Below are positions 33,313-39,897 of a DNA stretch of 39,897 nucleotides, one piece after another; the first letter of the stretch is position 1, and the number at the start of each line of letters is the position of its first letter. Both the position numbers and the translations under genes were made by a program. Under the pieces are notes generated by a model. The model worked only from the letters and a program-made list of their open reading frames with translations. It did not search any database and was not told the DNA's origin. This stretch comes from an uncultured Ruminococcus sp. (lineage in GTDB: Bacteria > Bacillota > Clostridia > Oscillospirales > Ruminococcaceae). Where the stretch lies: positions 1-39,897 of the forward strand of contig CANQVA010000017.1 of the NCBI GenBank assembly GCA_947627175.1, given 5' to 3'.

Positions 33313-33458
33313 AAATCCGAAAAATCGGATTTCATGCGTGTTGTCATCTTATCCCTTCCAGTATTTTCATCAGTTCGGCAAGTCTGCAATGATTGATGTG
33401 ATTTACATCAATCACGAAAACAAAGATGTTTAAATTTTTCTTGGCATTTGAAAATGCC
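33313..33458. repeat. cluster of three short perfect palindromes
   Basis: Three separate inverted repeats lie within 150 bases. AAATCCGA/TCGGATTT is at 33313-33332 with a four-base loop. TGATTGATGT/ACATCAATCA is at 33390-33414 with a five-base loop. GGCATTT/AAATGCC is at 33443-33458 with a two-base loop. None has a clear T tract. The stretch 33244-33680 has no convincing gene. The palindromes could be operators, a structured RNA, or the ends of small mobile repeats. Confidence 0.5.
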
Positions 33459-33681
33459 GTAAAAGAGGTAATATGTTATGAGTATATGCGCCAAAAAAAG
33501 GCGAAAAATACAGATTCTCATATCAGTTAATTTGACAACAAATAAATTTAAAAAAATTGGTTATTTTTTACTAAAAATCCAATTAAAATATATCTATTGT
33601 GACAAAAATAATCATCATATGCAACAAATTGCTTTTTTTATGACACTTTATATTCAGAAACATTTTGAAAGGATGATTATT

Positions 33682-33883
33682 ATGAAAAAAAATCATAGCT
33701 ATAACTTTTATGGCAATTTTATTGCTGATTGAAAAAATGCATATTTTTTGTGAAAATACACATTTTCAAGTGATAGAGACGATGCGTGACTCTTTGATTC
33801 TGACAGAATCCTCGAATTATTTTTCAGAAGAAAATACTCATTTAGCGTTTATGGAGATGTATATTGATAACATAATTTCATAG
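33682..33883 (+). pseudogene. frameshifted small gene with a signal-peptide-like start
   Basis: A ribosome site (GAAAGGATG) precedes ATG followed by eight A residues. As written, the frame reads MKKNHSYNFYGNFIAD and stops. If one A of the A8 tract is skipped, the frame becomes MKKIIAITFMAILLLIEK and stays open for about 66 codons to the TAG at 33881-33883. The shifted N-terminus has the basic-plus-hydrophobic form of a signal peptide. The terminator at 33885 starts just after that stop, supporting a once-real small secreted or membrane peptide. It could be a true one-base insertion, a slippage-controlled gene, or a sequencing error in the A tract. The rest (e.g. FSEENTHLAFMEMYIDN) is not recognised. 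Confidence 0.5.
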
Positions 33884-33884
33884 T

Positions 33885-33923
33885 AAAGCCCATGAAGCGA
33901 CTTGACTTCATAGGCTTTTTTAT
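33885..33923 (+). terminator. rho-independent terminator after the frameshifted small gene
   Basis: AAAGCCCATGAAG (33885-33897) pairs with CTTCATAGGCTTT (33906-33918) with one mismatch and an eight-base loop, followed by TTTATTTG. It starts one base after the TAG of the frameshifted peptide gene. Confidence 0.8.
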
Positions 33924-33943
33924 TTGTAAAATAATTAAATTTA

Positions 33944-34183
33944 CTAATTCAGCAGTACAAGGCTATAGATACTAAATTTATTAGAAAAAATTTCATGTGT
34001 GTCTTTCAAAGTGACAGCAATTGTATTTTTCAGATTTTGATATATCTGTCCCTTCTGAAAACCATAAATATATGATTTTGCCCAATAGAACAATGTTCTT
34101 TTATGATAATCATCTTGTCGGCAAATCTGAATTTTCACATCGACCAATATGCCATTAACTTTATGGTATAGCACAAAATTCAC
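33944..34183 (-). pseudogene. fragment of an Rpn-family (PD-(D/E)XK) recombination-promoting nuclease
   Basis: The 79 codons contain VDVKIQICRQDDYHKRTLFYW followed by KGQIYQNLKNTIAVTLKD. This parallels the central core of Rpn/PDDEXK_2 putative transposase-nucleases (pattern D-I-E-I-Q...Y..R...Y......G..Y..L..VI.I). The usual active-site glutamate before I-Q is a lysine here. The apparent start is a GTG inside the domain. In the same frame an upstream stop cuts off the N-terminal catalytic part, and the C-terminal half is missing. It is a dead fragment, consistent with decayed mobile-type DNA between the two accessory operons. The family call is from the motif pattern and only moderately sure. 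Confidence 0.5.
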
Positions 34184-34207
34184 AAAATCGCAATTATTTT
34201 TTGAAAT

Positions 34208-34256
34208 TTATGCACTATATTTTAAAACGTTGTCATATGGGATATTTCTTTATTTT
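34208..34256 (-). pseudogene. remnant of a sortase 3' end
   Basis: The bases 34224-34258 match 9652-9686, the 3' end of the class C sortase gene, at 32 of 35 positions and in the same reading register. The sortase tail KKSRNIPYDDVL appears here as KK-stop-RNIPYDNVL followed by KYSA and a stop. It overlaps the stop codon of the four-helix membrane protein. It suggests that a sortase gene once lay here, or that a shared 3' end was left by recombination. Confidence 0.55.
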
Positions 34257-34946
34257 TTACTGATGTTTATTATTTCTGCAAGCCTCATTTCGCTCATACA
34301 AAGCAACAGAAAATTTTTTGCATTGTTCCAATGCTTGTTCCGAATTACTTTCAACACTTTCTTTGAGAGCTGTAAAAGCTTGTTGCAATTTTGTTTCATA
34401 ATCTGCAATTGCGGGGTTGCTGATCGGGTCACTGAATTGCAAATTTTCCGCTATTTTTTCTAATTCTTTTCGTAGATTATTATCTTCCGTATAATTAACC
34501 AACTGTTTTGCTTTAACACGAAGTGTTTGCATTAAATGAGTATCTTTTTTTTCAATATGTTCAATTTCTTCATGAGCAATATCAACTGAAATACCGCAAA
34601 TTATACCGCCTCCCAACAGCAGAATACATATCACCGCTGCAAGCCATATCGGAAATCCCGGCAGAAATCCAAGTGAAAATAATGCTAATGATACAGCAGT
34701 CTGAATACCTAAATAAATATATCCTACCCTAAATATCGGGAAACCTAAAACTTTACTTTTCAGTTCATTTTCATTATCAAATGCTGCCTTAAAAAAAGGT
34801 ATCTGCAAAGCAAGTGCAATTATCTCTGCTGTAAAAGCAATCCAGAATACACCGCCTTTCGGGAAAGGAATAAGTAATGCAAAAATTGTAAATACAACAG
34901 CAGCAATTATAAGAATAGTTAAAAGTTGTTTTTGCCTCTTGTTCAT
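34257..34946 (-). CDS. four-helix membrane protein of the TIR-SPFH operon
   Basis: Unrecognised 229-residue protein. Four predicted membrane helices lie in the first half (about 8-26, 32-52, 72-92 and 98-118), in two closely spaced pairs. The second half is a soluble, charged helical domain (about 125-229), probably cytoplasmic, with heptad-like spacing. No enzymatic motif is visible. It starts three bases after the SPFH stop with an AAAGGTGA ribosome site that overlaps that stop, so it is co-translated with the SPFH protein. By context it may be a membrane partner or effector of the SPFH/TIR pair. Its stop codon overlaps the sortase-like remnant, and no clear terminator follows. Confidence 0.8.
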   Translation of the reverse strand: MNKRQKQLLTILIIAAVVFTIFALLIPFPKGGVFWIAFTAEIIALALQIPFFKAAFDNENELKSKVLGFPIFRVGYIYLGIQTAVSLALFSLGFLPGFPIWLAAVICILLLGGGIICGISVDIAHEEIEHIEKKDTHLMQTLRVKAKQLVNYTEDNNLRKELEKIAENLQFSDPISNPAIADYETKLQQAFTALKESVESNSEQALEQCKKFSVALYERNEACRNNKHQ

Positions 34947-34949
34947 ATT

Positions 34950-36680
34950 TTATTCACCTTTCCTTTTTCCGCAATTATTACAGAAATTTCCGATAATTCC
35001 CTTATTGCCGCAAGAACAATCCCAAGTTTCGGGCGGTGTTGGTTTTCTTGCTCCACAGTTATTACAAAAATTTCCGATAATTCCCTTATTGCCGCAGGAG
35101 CAATCCCAAGTTTCAGGCGATGTCGGCTTTCTTGCTCCGCAGTTATTACAAAAATTTCCGATGATTCCATTATTACCGCATGAACAATTCCATGTATTTG
35201 AAAGGGTACTATTCATACTGCTACCAATAGATGTTGCATTATCAAAAACAGGATTCAGTGCTTCTCTTGTCATTCCCATAACACCGCCAATTGCACCAAG
35301 CGACACGCCAAGTCCGGCAATATCTCCAAAGCCGCCGCCTGAACTTCCGCCCATGTTCTGAACTGCACCAAGTCCAACTTGACGGGCAGTTTCCTGTTGA
35401 TATGTATATCCTTTCATACGCATTTCTTCTGCTTCTGCTGCGGCTTGAATTTTGTATGCCTCAGCCTCTCCCTGTGCACCAATAACTCTCATTCGTGCGG
35501 CAGTCTGTGCTTCAACAGTCTGACGTTCTGCACTTGCCATTGCCTCGGCTTTGCGTATCTGTTCTTCACGCACTCTCAGGAACATATCAGCGTGTTGTTG
35601 TTTCAGACGTTTGAAATTCGGGTCGTCATCGGGAGTCATTATTGTTGTTACAAAAAATTCCGGCATAACAAGTCCATAATCTGTTAAATTTTCATTGATA
35701 GTATCACGCAACCGCATTGATATAGTGTCAAGATGTTCATCAATTTCAAGAATATTTATACTGTTATCCTTGATAATACGTGCCAAATTGCTTTTTACTT
35801 TTGTCATTATGAGAGCCTTGAATTTTGCAATAGTCGGCTTGAGTTGATAACCGTTGTCAATTATATCTTCTTGTGTAAATTCATTTGCTGTACCAACAAG
35901 TTTAATGAGCAGACGGCGTGAATCACTCACTTTAAGATTAAATTGTCCACAAGCACCTATTTCAAGATGAAGTCCTGTTGCAGGGTCAAAAAAACGTACT
36001 TTTGTATCCGTTCCCCACTTTATGCCCATTTGTATAGTTTTGTTGATGAAGTATACTTCAGAATGAAAAAATGTATCAGCATTTGTGGGTAATTGGTATA
36101 AATTTTCCAAAGCAGGAAGATTTTGTGTACTAAGAGTATAGCGTCCTGCCGGGAAAAGGTCAAGAGCCTGACCGTCACGGAAAAAAATTGCCTCTTGTGA
36201 TTCATGTACAATCAGCTGTGAACCAAGATTGAAATCTTCAATAGGATGTTTCCAAACAAAAGTTTGATTATCACCTTCATATTTTATAACGCTTGCAAGC
36301 CCTTTTTTATTTTCAGTTTCTTTTGCAATCTGTTTCTGTACATCAATAATTGTATTACAGAGTGGACAAGTATATTGTACGGCACTTTTGTCTGCTGAAA
36401 GTCCACATGAGCAGGACGGACAATGAAATTCTACAACTGATGAAAGTTGGTCAGAAGTATTTATTTTTTCTTTGCAGACCGGACAAATAGCCTTTTCTCC
36501 CTTTGACTGGTCAAAAAGTACATTATTTCCGCAATGCGGACATATTCTTGATGTTATTCTGTCTGTGCGTACATTTATTGTATAACCACAAGTACAGTTG
36601 ATTTTTTTGCTTGCAAAAAAACTGTCACTTGCTTGTACGTATCTTCCGCATGACGGACATTCAATAGTAAATTTAGACAT
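34950..36680 (-). CDS. SPFH-domain scaffold with N- and C-terminal zinc ribbons (YdjI-like)
   Basis: 576 residues. Several zinc-ribbon motifs open the protein (CPSCGRYV, CTCGYTI, CPHCGNN, CPVCKE, and a third pair up to residue about 115). A central SPFH/band-7 domain (about 140-360) has VWKHPIEDFNLGSQLIVHESQEAIFF, close to the B. subtilis YdjI 'virion core' type, which works with PspA-like envelope stress proteins. An alanine/glutamate-rich coiled coil follows (about 360-420) and then a glycine-rich linker. Three tandem zinc ribbons end it (about 498-576, WDCSCGNKGIIGNFCNNCG). SPFH proteins form ring-shaped scaffolds at membranes. The ribosome site GAGGAGG lies in the last codons of the TIR gene six bases upstream, so the two are coupled. 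Confidence 0.88.
   Translation of the reverse strand: MSKFTIECPSCGRYVQASDSFFASKKINCTCGYTINVRTDRITSRICPHCGNNVLFDQSKGEKAICPVCKEKINTSDQLSSVVEFHCPSCSCGLSADKSAVQYTCPLCNTIIDVQKQIAKETENKKGLASVIKYEGDNQTFVWKHPIEDFNLGSQLIVHESQEAIFFRDGQALDLFPAGRYTLSTQNLPALENLYQLPTNADTFFHSEVYFINKTIQMGIKWGTDTKVRFFDPATGLHLEIGACGQFNLKVSDSRRLLIKLVGTANEFTQEDIIDNGYQLKPTIAKFKALIMTKVKSNLARIIKDNSINILEIDEHLDTISMRLRDTINENLTDYGLVMPEFFVTTIMTPDDDPNFKRLKQQHADMFLRVREEQIRKAEAMASAERQTVEAQTAARMRVIGAQGEAEAYKIQAAAEAEEMRMKGYTYQQETARQVGLGAVQNMGGSSGGGFGDIAGLGVSLGAIGGVMGMTREALNPVFDNATSIGSSMNSTLSNTWNCSCGNNGIIGNFCNNCGARKPTSPETWDCSCGNKGIIGNFCNNCGARKPTPPETWDCSCGNKGIIGNFCNNCGKRKGE
34975..35200. repeat. 84-bp tandem repeats encoding zinc ribbons
   Basis: Two full copies (34975-35058 and 35059-35142) and a partial, more diverged copy from 35143 encode a 28-residue zinc-ribbon unit with two CxC/CxxC knuckles at the C-terminus of the SPFH protein. 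High DNA identity between the first two copies indicates recent duplication and possible copy-number variation. Confidence 0.85.
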
Positions 36681-36686
36681 TATTTT

Positions 36687-39332
36687 TTATTCCTCCTCTA
36701 TTTTTTCCTTTAATCCAATATCTTTCCAGCCTGAAACATCACATTGACCACTGTAATTAACCCCTGTTGCAACAACAGTACCATCGGATTTTAAACCGAC
36801 TGTGTGATTATATCCTGCTGATACTGCTACAATATCTTCCCAGTCTGAAACATCACATTCATCATCATAATTATGTCCAGTTGCAACAACAGTACCATCA
36901 GATTTCAAGCCTACTGTGTTATGACCTCCTGCTGATACTGCTACAATATCTCTCCAGTCTGAAACATCACATTCATCATTATAATTACATCCAGTTGCAA
37001 CAACAGTACCATCAGATTTCAAACCGACTGTATGACAAGCTCCTACTGATATCGCTACAATATCTTTCCAGTCTGAAACATCGCACTGACCATAGTTATT
37101 ATTCCCTGTTGTAACAACAGTACCATCAGATTTCAAGCCGATTGTATGACGAGCTCCTGCTGATACTGCTACAATATCCTTCCAATCTGAAACATCACAT
37201 TGACCAAGGTCATTACCCCCTGTTGCAATAACAGTACCATTGGCTTTTAAGCCGACTGTGTGGCTCTTTCCTGCTGATACTGCTACAATATCCTTCCAAT
37301 CTGAAACATCACATTGACCAAGGTCATTACCCCCTGTTGCAATAACAGTACCATTGGCTTTTAAGCCGACTGTGTGGCTCTTTCCTGCTGATACTGCTAC
37401 AATATATTTCCAGCCTGAAACATCACATTGACCACTGAAATTAACCCCTGTTGCAACAACAGTACCATCAGATTTTAAAACAAATGTGTTATAATCTCCA
37501 CATGATACCCATACTTTATCTTCTTCCGGAAATTTAGAAAACGTTTCCACTTTCTTTTTTGTAGAAACAACACAGTAGATAATAGCAGCAATTAAAACTA
37601 TTAAAAAAATAGAAGAAATAATAGACTTTTTTATTATCATTTTCTTTCTCTTTTCTTTTTGCATTTCAAGAATACGTTTTTCACATTTTTCTATAAGTTC
37701 ATCAGAATCTTTCCAACCTGAAAGTTCTCTAAACATTTCTTGTGCATTGCGAATATTTTCTTCTCTTAAATATTCATTTTGCAAAATACTAAATGCCTTT
37801 TTATATTTATCATCTTTAAAAGAAATGTCGGCTTTTTCCATGCATATCTGCGATTTTGACGCAGAATCCTGAAAATCAATTATATCTTTAAATTTTTCTG
37901 CTGCATTAAGATAGTCTACACCTTTTTCGGCATCTCTCATTGCTTTTTCCGCTTGATTATAGAGATACTGTAATGCTTCTTGTTCGCATCGTTCTGCCTT
38001 TTCCGACGAATCTTTGAATTCGGAGATAGAAGTATATATTTTTTTAATTTCTCTTAATTCCTCGTCAGTTATTGCCTTATTAAACACATCTTCCGCAAAA
38101 TTGTATATAGTCTGAATATTGAGATTATTTAAACGTTTCTTTTCTGCGTCATCTGCAAAACGAACAGCCTTTTTATAATAATCATCTCCTGAAATTCCAT
38201 CACGAAAAAGTGACTTTTCAAACTCTTCATTTGTATGAATTTTCAGTTTTGCCATAAGCATATAATAGTAAGCCTGTGAGCATTCCGGAACAATATCAAG
38301 TATCTTGTTACAATATTCTATTGCACTATTCCAGTCGCTGTCCTCCAAAAATAATTTGATACGTTTCAGCAAAGGGGAAATTTTTGAATTTTCCGTCTGC
38401 ACAACCTCTTCGCCGGCGGATTCTGTTTTTGTAGAATTTGTTGATGCAATTTTTTTGATTCCTCGCAACAAATCCTGCATAAATCCAAGTTTAGACATAT
38501 CTTGTGCCTGAAACATAGAAAGTGCATCGGGAAGGTCATAAGGATCCATGTTTTTATATGCCGGAATAATAGTTTTATTGTGGTCATTCTGCATAATCTG
38601 CAAATATCTGCTCCACTCATTTTTTACCCATACCGCATTGAAATATTCCGGTTTTGTGCCGACAACAACCATGACTTTTGAACTGTTAAGTGCTGCAAAT
38701 ATGTAAGGCTCATATGCTGAACCAAGTTTATCTTCTAATGTAATATGAGAGAAAAATACTTTAAACCCTTCTTGTGTCAATTGATAATACAAATCTTGTG
38801 CAAGCACGCTGTCTTGTGTACGATTGCCATTTTCATCTGATTCCTTATAGCAGATAAAAATATCAAATGGTTCTTCCTTGTTTGATATTTCAAGAATGCC
38901 CTTTTGAACCGAATCAATATATTCAGCTTCTTTCTTGTATAATTCCGCTTGAAAACTGTCAGCATTTTCAAGTGCAGACAAATAGTCTGCATCTTCTAAA
39001 ATACTCTTGAACTGTGTACGATGACAAGTAGGAATCTTTTTATTAGTAAGTGGATCATCTACATACTCAATACCATAACGGCAAAGCACGAGTGACCAGT
39101 ATAGTTCAGGGTCGCTGTCATTTGTACTCAACGCACGTTCATAAATTTCAAGTGCCTTGTCAAATTCACACTGTTGACGGAAATGATTAGCACGTCCGAG
39201 CATATTCAAAGTCTGTGCATTATCCATTTTCGGGAGAGTCTGCTTTGTACCACAGTATTCACATTCACATACAGTCGCATTTTCAGCGACTTCAAGAGAA
39301 CCGCCGCACATTTTGCATTTAAAAATTGCCAT
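36687..39332 (-). CDS. zinc ribbon-TPR-TIR-transmembrane-RCC1 receptor-like protein
   Basis: 881 residues with an unusual order of parts. An N-terminal zinc ribbon (CKMCGG...CECEYCG, about 6-28) is followed by a TPR-like hairpin (about 40-75). A TIR domain (about 149-290) has the first strand FDIFICYKESD, the candidate NAD-cleaving glutamate in SAYEPYIFAALNSS, and the WVKNEW motif. A helical TPR/Sel1-like region (about 320-555) comes next, then one membrane helix (about 568-590, SSIFLIVLIAAIIYCVV). The outside part is seven RCC1-type repeats of 38 residues (about 606-871), the number needed to close one propeller. The predicted topology is TIR inside and propeller outside. TIR domains of this kind make or degrade NAD-derived signals in immunity; a receptor role is inferred. 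It heads a three-gene operon. Confidence 0.88.
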   Translation of the reverse strand: MAIFKCKMCGGSLEVAENATVCECEYCGTKQTLPKMDNAQTLNMLGRANHFRQQCEFDKALEIYERALSTNDSDPELYWSLVLCRYGIEYVDDPLTNKKIPTCHRTQFKSILEDADYLSALENADSFQAELYKKEAEYIDSVQKGILEISNKEEPFDIFICYKESDENGNRTQDSVLAQDLYYQLTQEGFKVFFSHITLEDKLGSAYEPYIFAALNSSKVMVVVGTKPEYFNAVWVKNEWSRYLQIMQNDHNKTIIPAYKNMDPYDLPDALSMFQAQDMSKLGFMQDLLRGIKKIASTNSTKTESAGEEVVQTENSKISPLLKRIKLFLEDSDWNSAIEYCNKILDIVPECSQAYYYMLMAKLKIHTNEEFEKSLFRDGISGDDYYKKAVRFADDAEKKRLNNLNIQTIYNFAEDVFNKAITDEELREIKKIYTSISEFKDSSEKAERCEQEALQYLYNQAEKAMRDAEKGVDYLNAAEKFKDIIDFQDSASKSQICMEKADISFKDDKYKKAFSILQNEYLREENIRNAQEMFRELSGWKDSDELIEKCEKRILEMQKEKRKKMIIKKSIISSIFLIVLIAAIIYCVVSTKKKVETFSKFPEEDKVWVSCGDYNTFVLKSDGTVVATGVNFSGQCDVSGWKYIVAVSAGKSHTVGLKANGTVIATGGNDLGQCDVSDWKDIVAVSAGKSHTVGLKANGTVIATGGNDLGQCDVSDWKDIVAVSAGARHTIGLKSDGTVVTTGNNNYGQCDVSDWKDIVAISVGACHTVGLKSDGTVVATGCNYNDECDVSDWRDIVAVSAGGHNTVGLKSDGTVVATGHNYDDECDVSDWEDIVAVSAGYNHTVGLKSDGTVVATGVNYSGQCDVSGWKDIGLKEKIEEE
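36720..37517. repeat. seven 114-bp tandem repeats encoding RCC1 blades
   Basis: The 3' part of the TIR gene is made of seven 114-bp units (38 residues each, consensus VAVSAG-HTVGLKSDGTVVATG then CDVSDWKD). The stretch 37155-37405 is exactly periodic at 114 bases, so two units are identical at DNA level. This points to recent duplication or gene conversion and possible blade-number change. Confidence 0.9.
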
Positions 39333-39504
39333 ACAATATCCTCCATCTTTTCAATAACTTTTTTTACAATCAAAGTGTAATTAAGTAATAACAATAAAAT
39401 AAGTAAAAAATTTTTTGGAAATATTTTACAGGAAATAATTTTAAACATTACACTGTTTATTCAACTTAATTACTGAATATTTTTTTGCAATAATTGTAAC
39501 TTTA

Positions 39505-39533
39505 ATTATATCATAATATTTTTATTTCATCAA
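39505..39533 (-). promoter_or_regulatory. sigma-A promoter of the TIR-SPFH operon
   Basis: On the minus strand TTGATG (39528-39533), a 17-base spacer and TATAAT (39505-39510) with a TGA extended -10. It lies about 170 bases upstream of the TIR start, giving a long AT-rich leader (39333-39504) in which I see no gene. The segment 39499-39558 is about 80 percent identical to the pilus promoter segment at 21852-21911. Confidence 0.85.
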
Positions 39534-39635
39534 TAGTTTTGTAGTTATTTTGTATAAATATGAAGGAATATAACCATTTTCTTAATATTAAATTTTCCGT
39601 TTTTAATTTTGGATGAAAGAGCATTTAATTATTCC

Positions 39636-39897
39636 TTACCTTTTTACTAAAAGTGTTACAGATTCGATATGGCTTGACACGTCCATTTTGATGTCAGAGC
39701 CTCCGTTCGTTCTCGGAAACAAATCCAGCCGAATACATCGGAACATATCAGATTTTTGCCTCATTCGCCTCAACCCATCTGTTAGCGGAAACATATCCAC
39801 TGTTTTCTGGAAGCCCGCATGAAATGGGACTTTTTCGAGAATCAAGGCGGCCATCGCCTCAGCCCTTGATGGTTCCGCGAGTGCATGGGATTTCATC
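39636..39897 (-). CDS. 3' part of an unidentified reading frame running off the window
   Basis: At least 86 codons, possibly open beyond the right edge; an in-frame ATG sits at 39896. The DNA is visibly less AT-rich than its surroundings. The protein repeats an MFPLT/LFPRT-like pattern (KTVDMFPLTDG and RLDLFPRTNG) and ends HIESVTLLVKR. This faintly recalls the C-terminus of RlmD/TrmA-type RNA uracil methyltransferases (DMFP-T-HVE-V-LL). The likeness is short and the rest does not fit, so it may be a gene remnant or part of a mobile element. No function is assigned. Confidence 0.35.
   Translation of the reverse strand, partial: MKSHALAEPSRAEAMAALILEKVPFHAGFQKTVDMFPLTDGLRRMRQKSDMFRCIRLDLFPRTNGGSDIKMDVSSHIESVTLLVKR

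Noticed and set aside
33478..33732. 84-codon plus-strand frame
   Set aside because: Its sequence is Lys/Asn/Phe-rich as expected from AT-rich DNA, and the better-supported gene start is the internal ATG at 33682 in the alternative frame.
36767..37114. 115-codon plus-strand frame opposite the RCC1 repeats
   Set aside because: A repeat-driven shadow of the RCC1 units, with its own 38-residue periodicity and no ribosome site.
36720..37517. CRISPR-like array
   Set aside because: The regular 114-bp repeats are in-frame coding units of RCC1 blades without repeat-spacer structure. No other part of the window shows one.

Overview
The window looks like a chromosomal segment of a low-GC, Gram-positive anaerobe of the Clostridia, most likely a Ruminococcus-type gut bacterium (Oscillospiraceae). 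This rests on the gene order hprK-murB-rapZ-whiA-dnaE, Firmicutes-type sigma-A promoters and strong GGAGG-like ribosome sites, and a sortase/LPXTG pilus cluster with Cna_B and SpaA-type domains. The genus is inferred from gene content and style, not from a database match.

Region 1 (1-9400, minus strand) is conserved housekeeping. A near-consensus promoter at 9343-9371 reads through rpe, a membrane-anchored DUF4015-like protein, hprK, murB, rapZ, whiA and dnaE. The genes link carbon flux (rpe, HPr kinase), cell-wall precursor synthesis (murB) and its control (rapZ, whiA), and replication (dnaE). The yvcK gene usually found between rapZ and whiA is absent.

Region 2 (9540-21940, minus strand) is a surface-fibre operon with a perfect TTGACA-17-TATAAT promoter. 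It encodes a small coiled-coil protein, signal peptidase I, a 2826-residue wall-anchored adhesin carrying an SGNH esterase nested in a Cna_B domain, a FimA/SpaA-type pilin, and a class C sortase. Two strong hairpins end it.

Region 3 (21940-24455) is AT-rich and mostly non-coding. It holds a tyrosine recombinase flanked by a perfect 20-bp inverted repeat, with a third near-copy just inside, and several gene scraps. It marks the boundary between the pilus cluster and the accessory region.

Region 4 (24456-33245, plus strand) is a compact six-gene operon: a protein with about 22 calcium-loop repeats fused to a C39-like cysteine protease, an unknown 186-aa protein, three different dynamin-like GTPases in tandem, and a small membrane protein. 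It ends at a clear terminator. This is the strongest candidate for an undescribed system: a putative calcium/protease-linked membrane-remodelling or defence module.

Region 5 (33245-34256) is a decayed strip: a cluster of palindromes, a frameshifted small secreted-peptide gene, a fragment of an Rpn-family nuclease, and a scrap of a sortase 3' end.

Region 6 (34257-39533, minus strand) is a second accessory operon with its own promoter. It encodes a zinc ribbon-TPR-TIR-transmembrane-RCC1 receptor-like protein, an SPFH protein with zinc ribbons at both ends, and a four-helix membrane protein. The layout suggests outside sensing by a seven-bladed propeller, an inside TIR enzyme and a membrane-domain scaffold. 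The last about 260 bases hold the end of another, less AT-rich reading frame that runs off the window.
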